A program made the translations under genes and the position numbers. Source: Albugo candida (taxonomy: Eukaryota; Oomycota; Peronosporomycetes; Albuginales). From it: a stretch of 64,000 bases of DNA. Under the pieces are notes generated by a model. The model was not told the origin of the DNA. It made no database searches and was given only the letters and a program-made list of their open reading frames with translations. This document shows positions 11,972 through 22,750 of the stretch, piece after piece (position 1 is the stretch's first letter; each line of letters starts with the position of its first letter). The stretch is taken from positions 248,001 through 312,000 of the forward strand of contig JBDOQK010000026.1 in the NCBI GenBank assembly GCA_040437565.1, given 5' to 3'.

Positions 11972-14752
11972 CTGTCATTTATTGATGACTTCTCCACATT
12001 TGTGAACGTATACTTCTTAAAGACCAAAAGTGAGGTGACAACAAAGTTCATCGAGTACAAAGCAGAAATGGAACTACAATGCGGAACGAGAATTAAAGCT
12101 ATACGCACGGACAATGGAGGAGAAATCAAGAAGAAGAGGTTCGAGGAATTTTCCCGGATAAATGGAATCATTTACCAGACAACAGTACCTCACAGCCCGC
12201 AACAAAACGGACTTGCAGAGCGAATGAACAGGACCATCACGAAAAAAGCGAGAAGCATGATGTCCTACAAGAGTGTTGCACAGACGTGGTGGGCTGAAGC
12301 GATAAATACCGCGGCTCACCTTTTCAATCGAACCACAAGCGGCCATTCCATGGATACGACTCCAATCGAAAAGTGTTTCAAGACAAAGCCGCAACTACAT
12401 TACCTACGGGTATTTGGATCGCTCGGATACGCTCACGTTAACGAAACTAAGCGCACGAAGTTTGACGCGAAGAGCTTCCGTTGCATGTTACTGGGATATG
12501 CTACAAATACAAAAGGCTTTAAAGTTTACGATCTGGAGACACACACGGTTCAGACAAGCAGAACGATTACACTTGACGAACGCGAAATTGACAGTATCTA
12601 CGAGGGGAACGTGTCAAATAATACAGTGAATGATACCACAGCAATTCCTTACAGAGATGATGCGGACGATGATTTGCATTATGGAATGCATAATAGTAGA
12701 AACGGAGATTTAAAAACGAAAGACGAACAGATGAGTGACATTGGACCCGGAGATGAAAGTGCAAATCCCTGGCCAGGTTGTCACGAATCTCATACAAATC
12801 AGTCACAACAGCTTATGCACCAGCCTCGACCAATTCAAGGTGGGTTTTGCCAGCAAGAAGGAGCCCTTAGTCAACCAACGGGTAGACAGATGATCATTCA
12901 ACAAGACATAACTCGAAGACCCGATATGGAACGGAACCGACGTCTTCTTACCGACAAAACCAGCGGGAGAGAAGAATACGATATTGCACAAACTGAACAC
13001 CAGTCCATAATGATGATTGAGGCTGATAGTGCTGACAGCTATATTAATAACAGCATCGTCGTGTACAATAACAATGTTCAGACAAGTGATAGAGATGATA
13101 ACGAGCCTCCATCAAAGAGATCTAGATTGGATAGCGACACGAAGTTGATGGTAGAAGTCGCAATGGTTACACAAAACATCCCACGATCGTACGAAGATGG
13201 AGCCACCGGAGATGAAAAGGACCAGTGGGCTAAAGCAATCAAAAACGAAATCGTTGCACACAAGCGCAACAACACACGGTCAATTGTGCAACGAACACCA
13301 GGAATGAAGACCATTGGAACTAAGTGGGTCTAGGTCAAGTAGTAAACAGGCCCGACACTGCGCTACGAAGCGAGATTGGTTGCGCTGGGATTTTTACAAC
13401 ATCACGAAGTCGATTTATTCGAGACATATGCTGCTGGCGCGAGCATTAACTCGATTAAAATACTCCTATCAGCGTGCTGTGCAATTGGATACATCATTGA
13501 ACAAATGGATGTGGACACAGCGTATTTGAACGCAGAAATTCAAGAAGAAGTCTACGTGGAAATACCAAAGAGAGTTAACATTGGCAAAGAATATGTTTTG
13601 AAGCTGAAACGTGCTTTATATGGACTAAAGCAATCCGCACATGAGTGGAACTCAACCATTTACAGTGCATTGATAAAAATGGAATTTGAAGCATGTGGTG
13701 CTGATCGATGCGTCTACAAGAAGAAGGATCGTGACGGATGGATTTACTTGTTTCTTTACGTGGATGATAAGATCGTAGCGGCTAAATCAAGCGATACCGT
13801 GAGCAAAGTGAAAATTCAAATTTCACAACGATTTTAAAGTAAAGACCTGGGCCAGTAAAATACCTCCTGCGTATGGAGATAAGTTACGACCAAGAGAAGC
13901 GAGCCATGTCGATAACACAGAAGAAATATTTGGGAACGACCGCAGAAATATTCAAACAGAATCATAATCGTACTGTAGAGAATCCATGTGATCCAGGCAC
14001 TAGACTTTCAAACAAGGACAGTCCGACGAAGAAAGAAGAAAAAGAACTCATGAACCGCACCCTATCGCCAACTTATTGGGCGGTTACTGTATGTTGCAGC
14101 GTGCACACGGCCGGATGTGGCATTCGCTGTGAGTCAACTTGGCCGTTTTGCATCTGACCCTGGATCGAAGCATTGGAAAGCATCTATCAAAGTGTTAAGA
14201 TACTTAAAATCGACATCGACATTCGGAATACACTACACCTTCAATAGGACTCCAAACCAATTGTCTGCATACTGTGATGCAGATTGGGGAAACAACTTGG
14301 ATGACCGCAGGTCTGCGAGTGGTGTATCAAAACTACTGAATGGGGGACCAGTTACATTCAAGTCGAAGTACCAACGTACAGTGGCTTTGAGTACATCAGA
14401 AGTTGAGTACATGGCAATGAGCATGTGTACACAGGACGTACTGTGGGCAAGAGAAATGCTTTTCTACCTGGGGTTTGAACAGAAGAATCCAACAAGTTTT
14501 TGGGATGATGACCATGGAGCTATCGCACTTGACACGAATCCAGAATATCACGCACGAACGAAGCATGTGGATATCTGCTATCACTTTATCCGTGAGAAGA
14601 TAACGACAGGGTTGATAAAAGTGATGTACAAGGAAACGAAGTACCAACTAGCGGACATTCTGACGAAAGCACCGGAAACAAAACGAATACATTTCATTCG
14701 TGATGCAATGGGTATCAAGACAGCGGGCAACTACGTTGAGTGGGAGTGTTGA
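11972..14752 (+). mobile_element. Ty1/Copia retrotransposon pol, 5'-truncated and frameshifted
   Basis: Remnant of a Copia polyprotein. 12002-13333 is integrase: SFIDDFSTFVNVYFLKTKSE, IRTDNGGE, PHSPQQNGLAERMNRTI and the Copia-typical FGSLGYAHV. It ends at an in-frame TAG after GTKWV. Reverse transcriptase resumes in another frame at about 13360-13837 (MDVDTAYLNAEIQEEVYVE, LKRALYGLKQSAHEW, LYVDDKIV with the YVDD box intact). After a further break the RNase H segment occupies 14117-14752 (SAYCDADWGNNLDDRRSASG, STSEVEYMAM, HVDICYHFIREKI, ADILTKA). Gag, protease and the start of integrase are lost before the 11872-11971 gap. At least three frame disruptions make it inactive. A purine-rich GAGTGGGAGTGTTG at the 3' end may mark the start of the 3' LTR. 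Confidence 0.93.
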
Positions 14753-15010
14753 AACGTACACTGTAGTTGAAGCACCGAGTGTGCAATACACACGACATGC
14801 GAAACGACGACTATGAGGTATGACACATAATTCGAGAGGTCGTGATTAGTGGCCCGTAGGAGACTGTTAAACTTGATAATACACCTCCCCTTTAAAACCG
14901 AAAACTGACAAAAATGTCAAGGTCAATTTGAAACACGCCGTTTAGTCCGATATTTGCGAGCAGCGTATTCTGCCTGCCGTCCACTCAACCCCTTGCGATA
15001 CACATTCATG
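14753..15010 (+). repeat. probable remnant of the Copia 3' LTR
   Basis: Sequence directly after the pol stop and a polypurine-like tract is non-coding, with a pyrimidine-rich stretch at 14883-14895. Position is the only argument for an LTR; its 5' partner is not in the window. Confidence 0.35.
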
Positions 15011-16010
15011 TATCGCTAGGTATTTCTTGCATATCGCCAAATTTGGTTTAATGGGGCGGAGGAAGTGCTCTTTGGACTATATTACGCAATCCAACCCACG
15101 TATAATCGCAGTTCGTCAGTGCAAAATTCTTTGCAGCTTACCAGAGTGAAATTTGGGGTAGAAGATCGCCAGGTGTCCTGCCGCAAGGATCATCACCTCC
15201 AACATGCCTGTGAAACAAAGCCCGGTTGTCTTGCTATGAAATTTCCTACAACCTTCCATTTGTTCTGAAAGCTATGCATGAGACATGCCCAACACAGGCC
15301 TCGTTTCTGCAGAAATGTTTTGATACCCTTCGGTTGTCCGCGGCAAGCAAGATTTGGGTGATCTTTTGGAAAAATCATGCTCTGAAAAATTCCTTCACCG
15401 CAGGTGGTGTTTCGCATCAGAGGGAATTTGCCACCAGGACCCAAGTATATCGGTTTGCGCGAAGGGAGTCAGGGTAAATGCGTAGTGCCCAGTTGCATTG
15501 TCATACGCAAACAAGGCTTGCTTGCTTCGGTAAGTCTTCAGCTTCCCATCAACCATCATGTTGGGTTTCCGGATGCATAATCACACAAGAGGAAAGGCTG
15601 GGCTTATGCATTTTTTTCATCGTCCAGTGCTAAGCGACCTCCCACATCGCTAAGAAAGTCGCTGACATGAATTGAGCGTCCTTGCCCTTTCTTGCAGCAA
15701 TGGCTTCTCACCAGTATGCAACTATAAGCGTTTCAAGCGGTCATGGGAGGCAAGGTGCTCTCGTCATGTGTCACCAAATCAAAGGGCGCAGCCCTTCCAC
15801 CGGCCACGAAACACGAACGTCCTCATCATTTCCATCCAAGCCCTCCAGTACCAATAAATGTGCTCCATACTTACGCCTTTGTTACAAATACATTTGACTA
15901 TAAGCAATCACATCTTCTCTCTCATTGCCATCGATATAGATGTGGTTTTGAACTTTACCTTTCGAGATATCCAGGAAATGTAGTCAGCGCATCGTAGTCC
16001 GTTCTAAAAT
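15010..16010 (-). pseudogene. decayed DDE-type transposase
   Basis: On the minus strand, across several frames and stops, the order of conserved blocks of a transposase-like family common in oomycete and fungal genomes can be read. From about 15960 down: HIYIDGNEREDVIAYSQMY, then KKGQGRSIHVSDFLSDVGGR (about 15690-15630), ALFAYDNATGHYAF (about 15515-15475), LGPGGKFPLMRNTTCGEG and QSMIFPKDHPNLACRGQPKG (15444-15340), FLQKRGLCWACL, and AGHLAIFYPKFHSG (about 15165-15125), where the family has YPKFHCELN. The acidic catalytic region is broken and there are many stops, so the copy is dead. The family assignment is from remembered consensus blocks, not a search. Confidence 0.6.
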
Positions 16011-16990
16011 TGTCGGTGATGTTGCACTCTCAAGGCGGGAGAGAATCTTATAACTATGTGGGCTGTTAATTTATTAATTTAGTATTGAAATTGCTCTTCC
16101 AAAGATATTGCTGCAAGGCAATATACAGTCTTCGTCTTGTAAAAAGTTCCGGCGCTTCGCATGCCCGCCTTGGCGAGACAAAGGCCGTTTGCCATCCTTT
16201 AGGAACATTTGCGCCAAAGCGTGTACACAACGTGTGTGCCAAATTCTTTTGCCGGCACCCCAAGCGATCAGCTTATTTGCTTCGAGTCAACACCCTAAAC
16301 CCTAACCGACTTGCGCAGACGCAAGTAATACAAAAGAGCAACCCTAAGATTTACTAGTGCTATTGTTTGCTGGAGAGTCTGGTTTCCCAATGCCACCAGT
16401 TGCCCAATGGCAGCGTCCACAACTATCTCTGACCACTGCCGTCATCAGAGCTACCAGGCACGACCAAAGAACGTTCCTTCATCTTTCGACGCTTATTTTC
16501 ACATTCAGTTTGGACCTAGCCTTCATTGTTTGATTGAGTTAAGTAGGACGCGGCATTGGAAAGTATAGGGCAGGGAAGAACAGAAGCTCGGATGCGGNNN
16601 NNNNNNNNNNNNNNNNNNNNNNNNNNNNNNNNNNNNNNNNNNNNNNNNNNNNNNNNNNNNNNNNNNNNNNNNNNNNNNNNNNNNNNNNNNNNNNNNNGAT
16701 TGAGTTAAGTAGGACGCGGCATTGGAAAGTATAGGGCAGGGAAGAACAGAAGCTCGGATGCGGCGGCAAGTTTCGGTATGGATTTGGTACGCACAAGTAA
16801 TGAGACCCCTATTTGAATGAATTGGTCCACACTCGTGATGGAACCCCTCTATATTAATGGATTGGTCTACACAGGCAGTGAATCCTTTATATAATAATGA
16901 ATTTGTAGAAGTTGGCCACCCCACTCACCTTTTATGGTTATAAGTGTCGTCCACCGTACTTGCAATTGTTGATAGTGTAGACCACATTGG
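16011..16990. other. gene-free repeat-rich region with an assembly gap
   Basis: Contains the 16598-16697 gap, whose flanks (from about 16533 and from 16698) are the same sequence, and a block of short imperfect repeats at 16790-16900 (three variants of a unit near AATGGATTGGTC). A minus-strand 65-codon frame at 16263-16066 has no recognisable product. Confidence 0.4.
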
Positions 16991-16999
16991 ACAGTAAAA

Positions 17000-17672
17000 G
17001 CCATGCTAAAGATCCTAATATTACATTTACTGTACTTAGCAATCAAAAATCCATTTTATTCGAACGTCGTGCTCCGAAGTATCTCCTCTACAAGCTCCTT
17101 CATCAACAGCAATTACCACTTACCACTGAATTACAGGAAACATTTTTATTCATTACGAATCCTAGAGTATATGTTGACAAGCGATGTATATTCGCTAAGT
17201 TTGAAATATAGCGAGCATTCAATCGGGAGACATAATCACGGCGGGGATAGTATGTCAAGTACAAAGACGGTAAATACCCGGTCAGAGCATGTGAAGAGAA
17301 TCTTCTCTAGCAAATAAGTACGGATAATATCTTCATTTAAGTATTTGCCACCCAATCAAGTAGCTTATCTTTCTTCTCCGGGAAACGACAGGTTATGAGC
17401 CCAAACCAATGGATCAAGCTGCTCCGAATCAATCCCAAGCACCGCGCACGTCCCAAGCCGACGAAGACGGAGCCATTGAAGGATCCGGCACAAGTGAGGC
17501 TGTTACCAGGCTGCTAAAATTGATGAAGGAGATGAAGGGGAACATCGGACCTCACCTTAATAGGATAGAAGCCCGACAAGGTGAGGGTGATCAAGCTATG
17601 GTCGTGTCTGGAGGTAGCGGCACCGCTTCCCCGCTTAAGCGGATGCGTGCACTGGAGTCGGCCGTAGCATGA
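17000..17672 (+). mobile_element. Ty3/Gypsy LTR end and start of gag
   Basis: From about 17341 the text ...TATTTGCCACCCAATCAAGTAG... resembles a second block at 20432-20462, as two copies of one LTR end would. An open frame starts shortly after at 17409 (87 codons, beginning MDQAAPNQSQAPRTSQADED). Its Ala/Gln/Glu-rich, low-complexity start is what gag N-termini look like. It ends at a stop after 87 codons. The rest of the element is not contiguous; a SINE lies just downstream. Confidence 0.45.
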
Positions 17673-17789
17673 CGCTGACCTCTCTTGGAAACGAAGTCAC
17701 GTCAATTCCAGCGCAACAGCATGGTTGGGAATGAACGCACAGCCACCGCCACAAGAAGCTGCATACAGACAGGCAGTAGCGTCGGTAAG

Positions 17790-18028
17790 GGTTCCGCCCT
17801 AGCTCAGTCGGTTTAGCACGCGGATCCCCTGCCGGAGGTCAGTAGTTCTATCCCCGGCAGTGTGGACAGCGGTTTGAGCCCACCCAAGCAATAAGCTTGG
17901 AAAATATCTGCCTCCCTAGGTTTGAAGTCAGACTTGAGTGATATACACACGGTCAGGGACTCATGATAGGATAAGGAAGGTAGTTAAAAAACCAGATAAA
18001 CAGTGTAAAGAAATCCTTGAAAAAAAAC
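17790..18028 (+). mobile_element. tRNA-derived SINE, copy 1
   Basis: About 240 bp. The head resembles a tRNA gene, with an A-box TAGCTCAGTCGG at 17800-17811 and a weak B-box near GTAGTTCTATCCCC. A tRNA-unrelated body and a 3' tail (AAACCAGATAAACAGTG...AAATCCTTGA) follow, before an A-rich stretch. A second copy at 38593-38836 shares the same body and tail at roughly 85-90% by eye. Confidence 0.8.
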
Positions 18029-18106
18029 AAAACAAGAGCAGCAGTCAATATAATTTGCTGGTGTGGATTCATTGACAAGTGGTGCCTTTCCAACCGTTTG
18101 ATCAGC

Positions 18107-20165
18107 TCAGAAAAAATCAGATACCTCTTGCTGAGATGCCACTGGACGAGGCCGTTGCAACCACCAGAGTTTGTTGAAGTGAGACATTTCTAAATGGGAA
18201 TTGTTCCTTGAAATTGTCCGTAAATCGTGCTTGCAAGGAAACCCCATTGTTTCGCATACTGCTGGTGGACCTGAACGAAACAGACCAACAAACACGGTTA
18301 ATTCCATCAGTAGTCATAGCATCCTCAAAAGTAAAATGATTGATAATCTACTTTTCGCAAAGAGGACTTAGACACCTTCCGCACGACGTTTTCCCAGAAT
18401 GGTGATGCGCAATCGTATCGGTTGGGCACACCATTTAAGGCAACGCGTCTGCTAATTTCTCTCCGTTGCGCCTCCCCAGCTAAAACCAGTTTCCCGTAAA
18501 CTATATGAATATCGGAGGTGGATACAGTGATTCATTGTTTTAAGTAGCTGTGACTTCCTTCAATCCTGGATGTGACATTGTGACCAAATGGATGTTGCAT
18601 CTTGTCCACGCCACAATAAAACGCTCTCGGTGTGGCAGCCAAGTAGACTGCACATATCGCGAGCCCGGCTACAGGAACGCTTTCTTCTATTGTTCTCCAA
18701 GCAGATGCATACTCATCTTCTGTTTTTGCTGAGTATAAGTGTGTCCACTTCTGGAAAAACTCATCGTGTTCCTCTTTTGTACAGAAATTACCTTTTATCT
18801 TCGCCAGAATGTTCTTGTTTATATGAAATAGGCATACATTTTATCCAGCTTGGGGAGAATGCGGCGCACAGTTGTCATCGATGAGAGTTCACGACCAAGT
18901 ATAACAGTAACACGCTGCAAACGGAGTGACAGTTTCAATACCTATATCTCCCTGACTGGATACTAAAATCAACAGTAGTAACTCACAGAAGTGAAGAGTG
19001 ACTCAAACACATGCCTGAATACCTCTGAAGCCAATGCCTGATCATTTTCGCACTTTTCTGGTAGAAAGCAAAAGGAAAGTGAAATCGCCTGATTTGTGGG
19101 AGTAACGCCAACAATGTGCAATAACGGAATTTTTTATTTAATTGAGAAATATGGAATAGAAATCTGACTTGATATTGAATGGTAGGCAGTCCACACTAGT
19201 AGNNNNNNNNNNNNNNNNNNNNNNNNNNNNNNNNNNNNNNNNNNNNNNNNNNNNNNNNNNNNNNNNNNNNNNNNNNNNNNNNNNNNNNNNNNNNNNNNNN
19301 NNTTTAATTGAGAAATATGGAATAGAAATCTGACTTGATATTGAATGGTAGGCAGTCCACACTAGTAGAAATCTGACTTGAAATTGAACGCGGCACAATG
19401 CCCAATTACCTGTTGGTCTTGTAAGTAGAATCCTTCACAAAGATTGAATTAAATGTGAATTCTTTTGCCACAGATACACCAGATTTGGGTGCAATAAACA
19501 AGCGACGTAAACGTCCTGCGTAGTCACAGTTTGCCTTGTGATGAACATTCTCTTGATCAAAAATGTCCAAAAGAGTCCTAATTGGGCGACGGCCGTCCAA
19601 AGCATTGGTACGCCCTCAAGTGAAAGATAGTCAGCGCAGTGTTCATTGTCCAACATATTCGTTGTCGCTGACAATTGTGGTGTACCAGCTTTTTGTCTAG
19701 TATTATACACGTCCTTCCCAACCGCCGGGCAATCTTGCTCTTCTTGTCGCATACTAGCCAGTATTACCCTTGGTGTTGCTCCTTCCCGTGACATGTCAGT
19801 TATTGATTGCTGCTGTGCTGCACTAAGAGTTCGGTGAACTGGTCACGCGGATAGGTGATCTGTTGCACCGTGGCTTTGATAGGTAGGTTGAACTACATCC
19901 AGGTGCCACACTGCACTTTGCAGATCTCCAAGTATCACTATGGTTGCTTCCCATAGTCAACCTGTACGTATGAAAGATGTTTTTGGCAGGCCTTGACCAT
20001 TCCTCTTATAGGGTCTTCCGTGTGCACACATGAGCAAAACTTTTCTGACCTTATTTCCTGGTTTGATTTTATGGGAGCGCATACACGCCGTGGCATAGCC
20101 CTAATTTTTTAGCAAACTCCTGCACACAAACTTCGGCCATTTCCAAGGAGGCATACTACGCTGCA
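18107..20165 (-). pseudogene. decayed Mutator-like (MULE) transposase
   Basis: Read on the minus strand from 20165 down. The FAR1-like start is broken. Then come a segment ending RTLSAAQQQSITDMSREGAT (about 19840-19790) and 19794-19435 (TPRVILASMRQEE, ...KDVYNTRQKAG), the region that precedes the MULE catalytic domain. YKTNR lies beside the 19203-19302 gap, then IPLLHIVGVT with LSFCFLPEKCENDQ, and VILGRELSSM near the expected second acidic residue. The C-terminal SWIM zinc-finger block CETMGFPCKHDLRTIS lies at about 18257-18210, with HFNKLWWLQRP after it. Numerous stops and frameshifts show decay. It belongs to the same family as the transposase fragment at 41.1-41.8 kb. Confidence 0.72.
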
Positions 20166-20329
20166 GGTAGTGCTTCGAGTGGCATAGAAGGTATGCAAAA
20201 CAGAGTTAAGAACAGAGGTGAAAAAAGAGGTGAGCTCAGAGGGGATAATTACTGTTTACACTCTCGAACAGATTCTTAACAGGAGGAAACTACGCGTCCG
20301 AACAGTTTTGCGACGCGAGTAAGTTTTTT

Positions 20330-20480
20330 TACAGGCTTTTGGTTGGTTATGGATCAAGGGGGTACAATTAGCAAAGGGGGTTTGTGTACATATAGAAGTG
20401 GCCTAAGGATAATGTACTCAGTTCGGTATTTGCCCCCAATCAAGTAGATTATCGTTCCTCTGGGTATAAGGACAGTATAT
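20330..20480 (+). repeat. Gypsy LTR-end-like block
   Basis: TATTTGCCCCCAATCAAGTAG at about 20431 matches the LTR-end block at about 17343, suggesting a second Gypsy insertion of the same lineage. The gap at 20642-20741 has identical flanks (about 20515-20641 and 20742-20868). Confidence 0.4.
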
Positions 20481-20869
20481 GCACCCACTCGTGTATTACT
20501 ATAGTGCAGATACTTTTGCATGCTTTCATACAGGGGGATAATATACTAGGACGCGCCTAGCTTTTTGGGTTACGAAAACGTTTCTGCAGACTTGCCAGGA
20601 GAAACAGTTGACGTTAAATGGCAGAAATACTTCTTCTGAAANNNNNNNNNNNNNNNNNNNNNNNNNNNNNNNNNNNNNNNNNNNNNNNNNNNNNNNNNNN
20701 NNNNNNNNNNNNNNNNNNNNNNNNNNNNNNNNNNNNNNNNNTTTTGCATGCTTTCATACAGGGGGATAATATACTAGGACGCGCCTAGCTTTTTGGGTTA
20801 CGAAAACGTTTCTGCAGACTTGCCAGGAGAAACAGTTGACGTTAAATGGCAGAAATACTTCTTCTGAAA

Positions 20870-22750
20870 GAAAGAAGCTCTTTGATGTGGCAAGCTGGTA
20901 TCTGGAAATGAATTTCATCACATTTCTGATCGGATCAAGTGCTACTGGAAATTTGCGCAGTGCACTGAATTGCTATCTCCATCCCTGAGTATAGCAAAGG
21001 GATGAAACGATTGATGGGATTAATGGAGAGAGCGTAGTCTCAGCGCGTGAGCAAATCAGCCGACGATTGACCAGGAGTTTAATATTTCGTAACAATTCTA
21101 GCGCATGCTATCAAGCTTGAAAACTTCGACCCTAAAAAGTCTTCTGTGTGCAGCGCTAGTAATGCTCATCGGTGAACCATTATAGCCGGACAAGAAGCGT
21201 GTGCTATTGTGGAGGATTATCGAATATCGGATTACGAACTGCATTACTTAGAGGGACTTACACTTTACACGAACCATAGAAATCTTTGATATATCCATAA
21301 TCCAGGAATTGTCGTCCCGGCGGTCCCAAATTACACAGCTGAGAGATTACAGCGATGGGCCATGATATTGATAGGATATGATATCGCATACGGCATATTC
21401 CAGATTGAAAGAATGTGTGGACAGACCTACAATCGAGAAAGTGGTCGCCTCTAGCAACGATATGTGCTTTTGTGATAGCCAAACATGTTGCCTTTTCTCT
21501 TGTAAATGCAGCTATTGAGTGGCGTGGGAAAAAATACATACAAATGAAACAGAAAGTATAAATATCTTAAGATCCAGCATGGAATCGAGATTGCATCATG
21601 GACACTAGCGGCTTATGGGAAATTGCGAGAGTCCGGTAATTATTCCTTGACAGATCCCATACTCGAGATATGATTGTGTGGGGCAGCACATTTTTATATT
21701 CAAGGACAGAGAGGATTAAAGGGAACGCTAGAGCCCCTGGAACGTTTATTTTANNNNNNNNNNNNNNNNNNNNNNNNNNNNNNNNNNNNNNNNNNNNNNN
21801 NNNNNNNNNNNNNNNNNNNNNNNNNNNNNNNNNNNNNNNNNNNNNNNNNNNNNCCTTGACAGATCCCATACTCGAGATATGATTGTGTGGGGCAGCACAT
21901 TTTTATATTCAAGGACAGAGAGGATTAAAGGGAACGCTAGAGCCCCTGTAAGGTTTCTTTTACTGGGCGTATATGGAAAAAAATGAAGCGAAATGTAGTG
22001 CAAATGTCAGCTTTGTGCGAGTAACACTAGTGCACTGGCTATCCATACGATATACCGCTAGGAGAATCATGGCATGCGAGAACTCCCAATCAGCTTAATC
22101 CGTTCGATTATGATTGCATGGGATAGAGTGAATGTGGTAATAAGTATATCTTAGTGATCAGAGACGATGCATCCAAACTTGTTTTTGGATTATCTCCTAC
22201 AAGCATGCAAATTCTACCATGCTAGCTGACGCGCTGTTGCCAGGGTTCGCTAGTTTTTGATTTTTCCATAATTGGGTTTCGGACCAAGGCAACTATTTCC
22301 GCGGTGCTGGTGCGAGTGATTATTCTACAACGACATGTCTCTCAAGGCAATTGCCGGTGACGCAATTGGGTCGGGTGATTCCGATTATTCAGATGATTTT
22401 AAATCAATGACCGTCGCCGCTGATCCACGGATTAGCACCTGTCACTGCAAGACGGAACTAAGGATCTGAATCCTGTCGATAGTTTAGCAGCGTAAAAAAG
22501 ATTGAATCTTTAATCTATATGATGCTTACCTCCACTAATGAGGATCTGCGCAAACACGGGGAGCAAATGCAAATGTCTATCGAACAAATGTACCGAAGGT
22601 TGCACGATGCTAAGAAATTCGATCTTATAAAAGAAAATATAAAGATGCACTCAATATCACAATTGTGGCAAATTCTGTGATTGAGAATTATCCCCTTCAT
22701 GCGACGTTTGGACGCACTCAAGCAATAAACTTATGACGCGATGAAATGAA
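20870..22750 (+). mobile_element. decayed Ty3/Gypsy RNase H and integrase
   Basis: Plus-strand remnants in several frames. RNase H tail at about 21250-21430: GLTLYTNHRNL, NYTAERLQRWAMILIGYD, where intact elements read TDHRNL and RLQRWA. Integrase at about 21670-22020: an HRG-like zinc-binding entry (IQGQRGLKGTLEPLERLF) and WAYMEKNEAK. The catalytic core is at about 22140-22320 (YILVIRDDASKLV, NSTMLADALLPGF, NWVSDQGNYFRG). Stops throughout. The 21754-21853 gap has near-identical but not perfect flanks. Confidence 0.72.

Noticed and set aside
16288-16303. CCCTAAACCCTAACC, a telomere-like run
   Set aside because: Only about two units, inside gene-free repeat DNA; too short to support a telomere or an interstitial telomere tract.
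17790-17862. tRNA gene at the head of the SINE
   Set aside because: A- and B-box-like text is present, but the stems do not pair as in a functional tRNA and the sequence continues into the SINE body; the second copy is the same.
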